Source: Phycisphaerae bacterium (GTDB lineage Bacteria > Planctomycetota > Phycisphaerae > UBA1845 > PWPN01). Taken from it: DNA of 51,011 nucleotides. The notes under the pieces are model-generated. The model was not told the DNA's origin. It did not search any database and worked only from the letters and a program-made list of their open reading frames with translations. This document shows, piece by piece, positions 24,268 to 31,273 of the stretch. Numbering within the stretch: position 1 is the stretch's first letter; every line of letters begins with the position of its first letter. The stretch spans positions 1-51,011 of the forward strand of contig DAOOIV010000026.1 of the NCBI GenBank assembly GCA_035384605.1, given 5' to 3'. A program made the position numbers and the translations under genes.

Positions 24268-25119
24268 CTACTCGACCGATCCCAGGCCGACCGTCAGGTC
24301 GAAGGGAACTCGGACGGTCTTCATATCCGTCCAATAGGTGACCTCAACGGTCGCGGTCTCGACCTGCCGGGCCAGCCTGTAACTCTTGTTGAGCTTGACC
24401 ATGCCGGCGAGTCTCATGCTCGCCGAGCTCGAAGCGGAAGACTTGATGGGCGTGCCCTTGTCGTCAAGAAAGCGGACGCCTGCGAGGCTGTCACCCGCTT
24501 TGCCCATCTCGAATGTGACTTCGAGGGGCTCATCGCCCCATTGCGGCTTACCGGTCTGTTTGATGGTGATCTCAATGGGCCCGACGCTGAACGTGGTGCC
24601 TTTCTTCAAGGCCACGGCTTTCTCCACGGCCGTCTTCTTCTGCGTGCCGGTCTTGAAGGCAAGGCTCCCCTTTGCGCGCAACTCTCGGGCGCCCTTGCCG
24701 GGCAGGCGCTTGGCGGACAACTCGATGATGGCGGCCTTTCCGTCTTTGCTGACCTGTGGGAACGAACCGAAGCCCTCGTCGAATGATTCCTTTTTGTCCA
24801 GAAGGCTGTCGCCCTTGTCGTTCGTGAAGGCCGACAACACGCTTTCCTGTTCGTCAAAACCGATCAACTCGCCCGACGGTTGCCTGACGAGAATCGCGAG
24901 CGTCGTGCCCTGCGGCTGATTGAAGGGCTGCTGTTCCGATTCCTTGTCTTTGAAACCTGTTCCGACGACGCGGATACCACAGATGTGGATCGTGGGCTTT
25001 GCCGCCTCGTCGGCCGCCCGGACCGGCGTTATGCTGAGAATCGCAATGACCGACATGGTCCCCGCGACCATGATGCTCGCGCCCGTCACCAAGAGACCGC
25101 TTCTGATTCTCGAGGACAT
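24268..25119 (-). CDS. Secreted protein of unknown function
   Basis: 283 residues, no family recognised. An N-terminal signal segment (SGLLVTGASIMVAGTMSVIA ... PVRA/AD) predicts export. The mature part reads like two beta-rich halves: TLAILVRQPSGELIGFDEQE with DDKG/NDKG turns and a Lys/Gly-rich centre, then ITIKQTGKPQWGDEPLEVTF and VEVTYWTDMKTVRVPFDLTV. There are two Cys, only one after the signal. The ATG at 25119 follows GGAGGT at 7 nt; the longer frame begins with an unsupported TTG. A minus-strand promoter (25173-25202) serves it. Monocistronic. Confidence 0.75.
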   Translation of the reverse strand: MSSRIRSGLLVTGASIMVAGTMSVIAILSITPVRAADEAAKPTIHICGIRVVGTGFKDKESEQQPFNQPQGTTLAILVRQPSGELIGFDEQESVLSAFTNDKGDSLLDKKESFDEGFGSFPQVSKDGKAAIIELSAKRLPGKGARELRAKGSLAFKTGTQKKTAVEKAVALKKGTTFSVGPIEITIKQTGKPQWGDEPLEVTFEMGKAGDSLAGVRFLDDKGTPIKSSASSSASMRLAGMVKLNKSYRLARQVETATVEVTYWTDMKTVRVPFDLTVGLGSVE

Positions 25120-25172
25120 CGATGGACCTCCGTTCAAGGACGAAAGAAACGTTCAGGGAGTCGTCGGGGGAT

Positions 25173-25202
25173 AGCATACCTGTTTCTTGCGTTGGGTTCC
25201 AA
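25173..25202 (-). promoter_or_regulatory. Predicted promoter of the secreted-protein gene
   Basis: Minus strand: TTGGAA (25202-25197), 18-nt spacer, TATGCT (25178-25173); start expected near 25166, about 47 nt before the ATG. Confidence 0.5.
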
Positions 25203-25342
25203 AATGGTCTTCTGCCGGCTGCGGGCCTCGGATAGCGAGGGTGGTTTTGCCTGGCTAATCGCTCGCATCACCCGGCGGGGCGATCACTGGGAGGGGAGTG
25301 GCGGGAGCCAAAGAGCGGTCTTCCCTGCGGCCGGGGAACGGC

Positions 25343-25348
25343 TATGAT
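25343..25348 (+). promoter_or_regulatory. -10 box of waaA-proB, leaderless arrangement
   Basis: TATGAT, then exactly 6 nt, then the waaA ATG at 25355. No ribosome binding site is present in the gap. No good -35 hexamer at 16-18 nt. Confidence 0.5.
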
Positions 25349-25354
25349 AGTCCC

Positions 25355-26827
25355 ATGCGTTGGGTCGTTGATTTGTGCTATCTTCTGGCGGCGGCGGCGT
25401 TTGCGCCGATTGTAGCCTATCGACGTTGGCTGACGGGCAAGTATCGGCGCGACTGGGACCAGCGGCGGGGCCTGTTGCCGCAGTTACCGCCGGGTCGGCC
25501 TCGGGTGTGGATCCACGCCGTCTCGATGGGCGAGATGAACTCCATCCGCGGGCTGGTGGAGATGTGGCGGGCCCGTTGCCCTGAGCTCGATTTCGTCATC
25601 TCGGCGACCACCGACACCGGCATCGACCAGGCGCGCAAGCTGTTCAAAGACCTGATCGTCGTGCGGTACCCGCTGGATTTCAGTCGGTTCGTGCGGCGGG
25701 CTCTGGACCGCATCGCTCCGACGATGATCGTCCTGGTCGAAGCGGAAGTGTGGTACCAATTCATCAGCCAGGCCAAGGTGAGGAACATTCCTGTGGTGGT
25801 GATCAACGGCCGGTTGACCGAGCAGAAGAGCATGCGGCGGTTTCGTTGGATCATGCCGATCGCCCGCCGAATGTTCGGCTCGCTGACGTGGGTGGGGGCC
25901 TTGGCCGAGGAGCACGCGGATCGCTTCCGGCGGCTGGGCGTGCCGGCGGATCGGGTCACGGTGACCGGTTCGATGAAATGGGACACCGCCCAAGTGGCCG
26001 ATTCGTTGCCCGGCAGGGATGAACTGGCCCGAGCCATGGGCATCGACCGCAACCGGCCGGTGTGGGTATGCGGCAGCACCGGCGACGGCGAAGAGGCGAT
26101 CATCCTCAGGGCCTATGCTTTGTTGCGGCATCGACGGCCCCAGCTTCAGCTCATGATCGTGCCTCGCAAGCCGGAGCGATTCGACGAGGTCGCCGAGCTG
26201 ATCCGGCAGTCGGGTTTCGCGTGTCTGCGGCGGAGTCGGTGTCCGGACGGGGACCGTCCAGCCGGAGAAGTGTGCGAGAAGGGTAGGGCACGGTCGGAGC
26301 CGCCGGAGGCGGCGGAGACCTGCCGTCCTGCGCTCGACCATGCGGCAGGTCTCGGTCGCCGCAGCGACCTCGACGCTGCCCTAGCACATGTGCCCGGCGG
26401 CTCGTCAGGTGAGGAATCACCGGCGGTTCGGCTTGGCGACACCATGGGCGAGCTTCGCAAGTTCTATGCCTTGGCGGACGTCGTTTTTGTGGGCCGGACG
26501 TTGGCGGACATGGGTGGCTCGGACATGATGGAGGTTGCCGGATTGGGCCGGCCGATCATTGTGGGTCCGCACACGGAGAATTTTGCCGAGGCCGTCGAGC
26601 GTCTTGACGCCGGCCGGGCAATTCGCATTCTTTCGGTGGATTCGTCGGCTCCTGACGCGGCGGAGCGGTTGGCCGAGGCGGTCAGCGACCTGCTCGACGA
26701 CCCGGTTGCCGCGGGGGAGATGGCCCGCCGAGGCCAGGAAATCGTCAAACGTAACCGTGGTGCCACCGAGCGAACGGTGAACCACCTGATGGAGATCATG
26801 GAACGTGCCCAGCACGACGCTTCGTAA
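25355..26827 (+). CDS. waaA: Kdo transferase (WaaA) with a low-complexity insert
   Basis: Transfers Kdo from CMP-Kdo to lipid A precursor at the inner membrane. 490 residues: N-terminal membrane anchor (VVDLCYLLAAAAFAPIVAY), then the GT-B fold with HAVSMGEMNSIRGL (catalytic Glu region), EAEVWYQF, VVVINGRLTEQKSMRRF and the CMP-binding half GDTMGELRKFYALADVVFVG, RTLADMGGSDMMEVAGLGRP and VGPHTENF. Two oddities: the usual GGxNxxE motif reads GGSDMME, and about 65 residues rich in R, P, E, G and S (roughly 292-356) interrupt the C-terminal domain. proB overlaps its end by 23 nt. Confidence 0.92.
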   Translation: MRWVVDLCYLLAAAAFAPIVAYRRWLTGKYRRDWDQRRGLLPQLPPGRPRVWIHAVSMGEMNSIRGLVEMWRARCPELDFVISATTDTGIDQARKLFKDLIVVRYPLDFSRFVRRALDRIAPTMIVLVEAEVWYQFISQAKVRNIPVVVINGRLTEQKSMRRFRWIMPIARRMFGSLTWVGALAEEHADRFRRLGVPADRVTVTGSMKWDTAQVADSLPGRDELARAMGIDRNRPVWVCGSTGDGEEAIILRAYALLRHRRPQLQLMIVPRKPERFDEVAELIRQSGFACLRRSRCPDGDRPAGEVCEKGRARSEPPEAAETCRPALDHAAGLGRRSDLDAALAHVPGGSSGEESPAVRLGDTMGELRKFYALADVVFVGRTLADMGGSDMMEVAGLGRPIIVGPHTENFAEAVERLDAGRAIRILSVDSSAPDAAERLAEAVSDLLDDPVAAGEMARRGQEIVKRNRGATERTVNHLMEIMERAQHDAS

Positions 26828-27938
26828 ACAGATCATGGCCGGCGTTCGCAGCATCGTGGTCAAAGCGGGCACCAACCTGTTGACCTGCGAGAACGGCAAG
26901 CTCGACCAGACGGTTATCGCGTCGCTCACCGATCAGATTGCGACCCTGATCGAGCGTGGCGTGAAGGTCACGTTGGTCAGTAGTGGGGCGGTCGGGGCCG
27001 GCATGGGCAAGACCGGCGTGGCCAGGCGACCTCGTTCAATGCCGGTGCTCCAGGCGGTGGCCGCCATCGGCCAGCCTTCGCTGATGAGCATGTACGAGCG
27101 GGAGTTTGCCCGGCATGAGTTGCTGGTCGGTCAGGTGCTGGTGACGCGGAAGGATTTCGAGCAGCGGAACCGCTATGTGAACATCTCGAACACCATCTCC
27201 GCCCTGCAGCGGCTCAAGGCCGTACCGATCATCAACGAGAACGACACCGTGGCGATCGACGAGCTCGACCGCTTCGCCGACAACGACACGATCGCGGCGA
27301 TGGTCACGAACCTGCTGCGTGCCGACCTGCTGGTCTTGCTGACGGTGGTTGACGGGTTACTGGATTCCGGAGGGCAACTGGTCGATCTTGTGCCGGCCGT
27401 AAACACCGAAGTGAAGTCGCTGGCCCGGGCCGAACGATCCCCGCTTGGCAGCGGTGGTATGTTCAGCAAGCTGGGGGCGGCTCGAATGGTCAGCGAGGCC
27501 GGCGAGTGCGTCGTGATCGCCAACGGTCGCGAGCCCGGCGCGTTGCTCAGGCTGCTCAACGGCGAGCGGGTGGGCACGATCTTTGCCCCGGCCGCACGCA
27601 AGTTGTCGGCTCGGCAGCGATGGATCGTGGGGGCGGCTCGGCCGACGGGCGTGATCGTCGTCGACGCGGGCGCCGCCAACGCGGTACACACGCAGGGCAA
27701 GAGCCTGCTGGCCCGTGGTGTTACCCGGATTGAAGGCAAATTTGACCGCGGCAGCATCGTGCAGATCGCCGGTCCCGATGGCCGCGTCCTCGCCCACGGC
27801 ATTTCGAACTACAGCTCGACCGAACTTGCGATGATCAAAGGCCTGAAGTCTTGCGAGATAGCGGCCGCGTTAGGCTCAAAACCCTTCGATGAGGCGGTCC
27901 ATCGCGACAATCTGGTGATCATCGCAGGACAGAGATGA
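26805..27938 (+). CDS. proB: Glutamate 5-kinase
   Basis: First step of proline synthesis: phosphorylates glutamate. 377 residues: amino acid kinase domain (VRSIVVKAGTNLLT, VTLVSSGAVGAGM, NRYVNISNTISALQ, PIINENDTVA, RFADNDTIAAMVTNLLRADL, GSGGMFSKLGAARM) and a C-terminal PUA domain (GVIVVDAGAANAVHTQGKSL onward). The GTG at 26805 lies within the end of waaA (23-nt overlap); the ATG ten codons later is an alternative. proA is not adjacent. The overlap implies cotranscription with waaA, an unusual partner. Confidence 0.94.
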   Translation: MPSTTLRKQIMAGVRSIVVKAGTNLLTCENGKLDQTVIASLTDQIATLIERGVKVTLVSSGAVGAGMGKTGVARRPRSMPVLQAVAAIGQPSLMSMYEREFARHELLVGQVLVTRKDFEQRNRYVNISNTISALQRLKAVPIINENDTVAIDELDRFADNDTIAAMVTNLLRADLLVLLTVVDGLLDSGGQLVDLVPAVNTEVKSLARAERSPLGSGGMFSKLGAARMVSEAGECVVIANGREPGALLRLLNGERVGTIFAPAARKLSARQRWIVGAARPTGVIVVDAGAANAVHTQGKSLLARGVTRIEGKFDRGSIVQIAGPDGRVLAHGISNYSSTELAMIKGLKSCEIAAALGSKPFDEAVHRDNLVIIAGQR

Positions 27939-28067
27939 ACTGCGTGGTTGCCGCCGGGAGCAACGCCTCGGGTCGAGGCATTACCGTTGCGTGGCGGGAC
28001 GTGCTAACATGGGGGCGCACGGGGGGACGGCCGGTTACGGGGGATATGATGTGGAGATCAGAACTCG

Positions 28068-29072
28068 ATGGACAAGCAGCAAGCGACCGGTCCCGGTGAA
28101 CTGGCGTATCAGCTTTCAGCTCTTTGGCAACGGCAAACGGAAACGTGGGAGATGCTGGCCGAGGGACTGGCGGCGCTGAGGCAGGCGCGGACGCGAACCT
28201 TTCACGTCAACGGCTGGCGGGTAACGGCGCAATGCAACCCGGCGCGGATCAAAAGCAGCGGGGCAAAGGTGGACGCGGAGTCGCTGGCCCAACGACCCTG
28301 TTTTCTGTGCACCGAGAATCGTCCGGTCGCTCAGGCTTCAGTGCCTTACCGCGACCGCTGGCTCATTCTCTGCAATCCTGCGCCGCTGTTTGAGCCGCAC
28401 TACACGGTGGCATGGATCGATCACGAACCGCAGCGGGTTGGTCCCGCGATCGAGGGGCTGCTCAGTATGTCGAGGGATCTCGACGGCCGGTACACCGTTT
28501 TCTATAACGGTCCGGCCAGTGGTGCTTCGGCTCCTGACCATCTTCATCTTCAGGCGGCGCGGGCGGGGGCCCTGCCGTTTGAGACTCAACTGGCTACCCA
28601 GTTGGCGGCCGGTGATCCTGCCGACGGGCAACGCCGGCTGGAATGGGTTCGTGACGACCCTGTGCGGATCGCCGTCACGCGTCCCGGCAGTTTGCCGGTG
28701 ATCGTGCTGATGGGCGACTCGAAAGATGCCATGGCCGCCTCGTTGCGCGAGGTGGTGATCGTCTTGGGAGAGGTGCGGCCGGTCGAGCCCGAGCCGATGC
28801 TTAACCTTTTCGCGACCTATACCGAGGAGCGTTGGGTTACCTGGCTTTTTCCACGAGGCGCGCATCGGCCGCGGTTTTACGGAACGGGCGAGGATGATTT
28901 TCTTATCAGTCCCGGCGCAGCCGACCTGGCAGGCATCGTCGTCTCACCTCGCCCGCGTGATTTCGAGCGGCTGACCGATGAAATCATGCAAACCATCTTT
29001 CGCGAGGCCCTTTTGCCCCCCGAAAGCTTCGCCGAGGTAAGAGATCTGCTTGCCCGAAAGGGCCGCAGGTAA
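28068..29072 (+). CDS. DUF4922 protein, HIT-superfamily phosphorylase-like
   Basis: 334 residues. RPCFLCTENRP (Cys78, Cys81) followed by LILCNPAPLFEPHYTVAWID and the HIT-type triad HLHLQ (His158, His160, Gln162) match the DUF4922 family, related to GalT and Ap4A phosphorylases. A nucleotidyl-transfer or phosphorolysis reaction on a nucleotide substrate is expected, but the HxHxQ form and the lack of partners leave the substrate open. A -10-like TATGAT (28045-28050) predicts a start about 11 nt before the ATG. It follows proB by 130 nt. Confidence 0.8.
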   Translation: MDKQQATGPGELAYQLSALWQRQTETWEMLAEGLAALRQARTRTFHVNGWRVTAQCNPARIKSSGAKVDAESLAQRPCFLCTENRPVAQASVPYRDRWLILCNPAPLFEPHYTVAWIDHEPQRVGPAIEGLLSMSRDLDGRYTVFYNGPASGASAPDHLHLQAARAGALPFETQLATQLAAGDPADGQRRLEWVRDDPVRIAVTRPGSLPVIVLMGDSKDAMAASLREVVIVLGEVRPVEPEPMLNLFATYTEERWVTWLFPRGAHRPRFYGTGEDDFLISPGAADLAGIVVSPRPRDFERLTDEIMQTIFREALLPPESFAEVRDLLARKGRR

Positions 29073-29127
29073 GGCACGGCGTGCTTCCGTTCCCCGTTGA
29101 GCATTCGTGAGGACAGGCGGCCACGGA

Positions 29128-29724
29128 TTACCGGGGCCGGCGGGCTCTCTCGTAAAGACGCTCGATCTCGACCCGGGCCTCGGTGGAGGAGGGGTCCATG
29201 GCAAGGGCCTGCTTGTAGGCTCGCAGTGCATTATCGGCGTCACCGGCGTCGCGATACAGATTGCCGAGGATAACGTACTGCGTCACTTTGTCACCCGGGA
29301 TCCGCTGAGCTACGTGCTCGGCCATGTTGACCGCTTGTTCATACTTCCCGCGGCGTGCCAAGGCGTCTTTCTTTTCTTTGATTGCTTCGATGAAGCTGGG
29401 GATGCTCGTGGTGGCCTGATTGAAGTACATAATGGCCGTGTCGAGCTGCTTGTACGCTCCGGTCAGGTCACCCTCGGAGAACTTGCGATCGGCGCGATTC
29501 TTGTAGTGAAGGCCCATGTAGTAATTGCTGACGGCATCGTTAGGGGCCAGTTCGAGCGCTCGGCGGAAGGTCGCCATGGATTCAATCTGAAGTCCGGCCT
29601 GGTATTGTTTGATCCCAACGTTGCGGATATCCGTCACATCTGGCGTGCAACCAGTCATGACGGCGAGCAGCGACAGCCCGACCGCCACCGTCACCATGGA
29701 TACGGGCGATGTGCATCGCATCAT
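29128..29724 (-). CDS. TPR-repeat lipoprotein
   Basis: 198 residues. Signal peptide with lipobox-like VMTGC (Cys26), then tetratricopeptide repeats: GIKQYQAGLQIESMATFRRA LELAPND, AVSNYYMGLHYKNRA, YVILGNLYRDAGDADNALRA and YKQALAMDPSS. TPR lipoproteins of this type serve as scaffolds in envelope assembly; the partner is unknown. A strong ribosome binding site (GGAGGTGATC) stands 4 nt before the ATG at 29724, and a minus-strand promoter is visible upstream. Confidence 0.85.
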   Translation of the reverse strand: MMRCTSPVSMVTVAVGLSLLAVMTGCTPDVTDIRNVGIKQYQAGLQIESMATFRRALELAPNDAVSNYYMGLHYKNRADRKFSEGDLTGAYKQLDTAIMYFNQATTSIPSFIEAIKEKKDALARRGKYEQAVNMAEHVAQRIPGDKVTQYVILGNLYRDAGDADNALRAYKQALAMDPSSTEARVEIERLYERARRPR

Positions 29725-29775
29725 GAGTGATCACCTCCATGACCCGGGCAGGGTATCATCCGTGTCTGTCGGGGG

Positions 29776-29804
29776 ATATTATCCTCCGCTTGGACGGGCA
29801 TCAA
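29776..29804 (-). promoter_or_regulatory. Predicted promoter of the TPR lipoprotein gene
   Basis: Minus strand: TTGATG (29804-29799), 17-nt spacer, TAATAT (29781-29776). It lies back to back with the plus-strand -10 at 29818. Confidence 0.6.
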
Positions 29805-29817
29805 GGATACATCGGCA

Positions 29818-29823
29818 TATAAT
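29818..29823 (+). promoter_or_regulatory. -10 box of the phosphoesterase gene, leaderless arrangement
   Basis: Consensus TATAAT, then exactly 6 nt, then the ATG at 29830. No Shine-Dalgarno. -35 not obvious. Confidence 0.6.
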
Positions 29824-29829
29824 AGACGC

Positions 29830-30207
29830 ATGGGTGAACCCGGAGCTGCCTTCGTTCTGTTGAGACATGACACTCGGGACGGGGTCCATTGGGATCTGAT
29901 GCTGGATACGGGGTCCGTGTTGGCGACCTGGCAACTGGCGGCCGACCCGTCGGCCGCGGGACCGGGTCCGCAAGAGATTTCGGCCCGTCGCCTGCCGGAC
30001 CACAGGTATGACTACTTGGACTATGAAGGTCCGATCAGCAGAAATCGGGGGTACGTGACCCGAAGCGATCGAGGGACCTATCGTATCCTGGAGGACAACT
30101 CTCGATCATATGTCGTCATCCTGAGCGGGGAGCGGCTTTCCGGGCGGTTCCGGCTGCAGGCTGACGGACCGAGCGGGGAGTCTTGGCGGTTCACAAGGCT
30201 GGATTAG
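29830..30207 (+). CDS. Stand-alone LigD-type 3'-phosphoesterase domain protein
   Basis: 125 residues equal to the phosphoesterase domain of DNA ligase D: FVLLRHDTRDGVHWDLMLDT (His-x-x-x-x-x-x-His-x-Asp pattern), GSVLATWQLAAD, DYEGPISRNRGYVTRSDRGT, RFRLQADG and SWRFTRLD. In LigD this domain trims 3' phosphates or ribonucleotides during end joining. Here no ligase or primase domain is attached or adjacent. Predicted leaderless mRNA. Its stop overlaps the stop of the convergent gene by 3 nt. Confidence 0.8.
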   Translation: MGEPGAAFVLLRHDTRDGVHWDLMLDTGSVLATWQLAADPSAAGPGPQEISARRLPDHRYDYLDYEGPISRNRGYVTRSDRGTYRILEDNSRSYVVILSGERLSGRFRLQADGPSGESWRFTRLD

Positions 30208-30923
30208 CGGGGCAAAGGTCGCAGGCTGACCACGAGCACCCCCGGCTCGAAACGCAGGCCGGCGATCTCAAAGGGCAGCGCTAATTCTGATTCTTTCCAG
30301 ACCCAGGTCGCGGGGAAGACGGCTCCGTCGGGAAGCGTGGGCAGGGAGGGTAGAGGCGGCCCGCCCAGTTGATAGCGGCTTTTCTTGCCGGGCGACCATG
30401 CCCGGCCGTCGATCAACCTCAACCGCTCGCGCACCCACGCGTCGGGAACGCCCAGAGAGCCGGCGTCCAGGCCGGCCAGCCTGACCCATATTCCGTCGGC
30501 TCGGAGGGCGATTTCGAGGCGGGCGGAGAGCACGGTTCGAATACTCCCGCTGCGGTACGTGGCAGCCAGGCGCAAGCTGTCTTTCTCGATCCGTACAAAG
30601 GGTTCGGACAAGGCGGAGGGCAGCCATTCTCTGGACAATTGCCATATGGCCTCGCGAATGGCCAGCCAGGAATTGATCTGGTCTTGAGTCACGGCAAACT
30701 CGAAAGGTTCTTCGCGCAACATAGCCTGTTGAAGGCTGTCGCGGCTGCCGGCCCAGTCGTTGCGGATTCGCTGATGGTTGGCCGGGGCGATGGCCGGGGG
30801 GCGGTACCACGAAGGGATGTGCTGGAACATCAGCCAGAGAGTAACGCCGGTAACCAAGATGAGCAGGCCGGCAGCGCAAAGGATACGCCGCACCCACTTC
30901 AATCTGCCTGGACGTCCAGCCAT
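30204..30923 (-). CDS. Membrane-anchored protein of unknown function
   Basis: 239 residues. One N-terminal transmembrane helix (ILCAAGLLILVTGVTLWLMF) after a basic stretch, then an extracytoplasmic domain: FEFAVTQDQINSWLAIREAI, LRLAATYRSGSIRTVLSARL, LRADGIWVRLAGLDAGSLGV and a C-terminal RFEPGVLVVSLRPLPR. The 'QINSWL' helix followed by long beta strands recalls bacterial DUF2140-like or AsmA-like lipid-contact domains, but the match is weak. The frame is open to 31151 over REP-like copy F; the ATG at 30923 with AAGGG 8 nt upstream is preferred. Confidence 0.7.
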   Translation of the reverse strand: MAGRPGRLKWVRRILCAAGLLILVTGVTLWLMFQHIPSWYRPPAIAPANHQRIRNDWAGSRDSLQQAMLREEPFEFAVTQDQINSWLAIREAIWQLSREWLPSALSEPFVRIEKDSLRLAATYRSGSIRTVLSARLEIALRADGIWVRLAGLDAGSLGVPDAWVRERLRLIDGRAWSPGKKSRYQLGGPPLPSLPTLPDGAVFPATWVWKESELALPFEIAGLRFEPGVLVVSLRPLPR

Positions 30924-30948
30924 GCCGTAAACCCTTTCCGCACCTGAG

Positions 30949-31043
30949 CTAACGCAGACCGCCTGTTCGCGGCGTGCAGGCAAAGACTGCAATCGGGGAG
31001 CAGCGCGCTCGCAAGATGCGCGGATCTCCGGCCGCAAGGTTTT
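30949..31043 (-). repeat. REP-like dispersed element, copy F (diverged)
   Basis: Minus-strand reading begins AAAACCTTGCGGCCGGAGAT, passes CGCATCTTGCG and GATTGCAGT, and ends GCCGCGAACAGGCGGTCTGC. Recognisable by order of all sub-motifs of copies B and E. Confidence 0.65.
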
Positions 31044-31090
31044 GATCAGCCTCCCGGCTGCGTGAGCATTTTCAGGCCGCGCAGGCGGGG

Positions 31091-31120
31091 TTGGCTTAAA
31101 GGGCGGCTTTCGCCTATAGT
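31091..31120 (+). promoter_or_regulatory. Predicted promoter of rpsA
   Basis: TTGGCT (31091-31096), 18-nt spacer, TATAGT (31115-31120). Predicted start near 31127, leaving a leader of about 147 nt. Confidence 0.55.
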
Positions 31121-31273
31121 ATCCGTTTCGGCACGACCGGGAAGAGCGCAAGAGGTTTGCGCCGCGTCGCCGACGTTCATGGGGACGTCCGAGGCAGGTC
31201 CACCAGGCCTGTCACGGCTGTGAGTTTTTGCCTCGCGGGATCTCCTGATGCACAGAAGGCTTCCGGAACATAG

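Larger units (their letters stand above)
30924..31273. other. Divergent intergenic region: REP-like copy F and rpsA promoter
   Basis: 350 bases with copy F (30949-31043, minus) and the rpsA promoter (31091-31120). The ~150-nt rpsA leader that would follow has no obvious strong hairpin. Confidence 0.6.
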
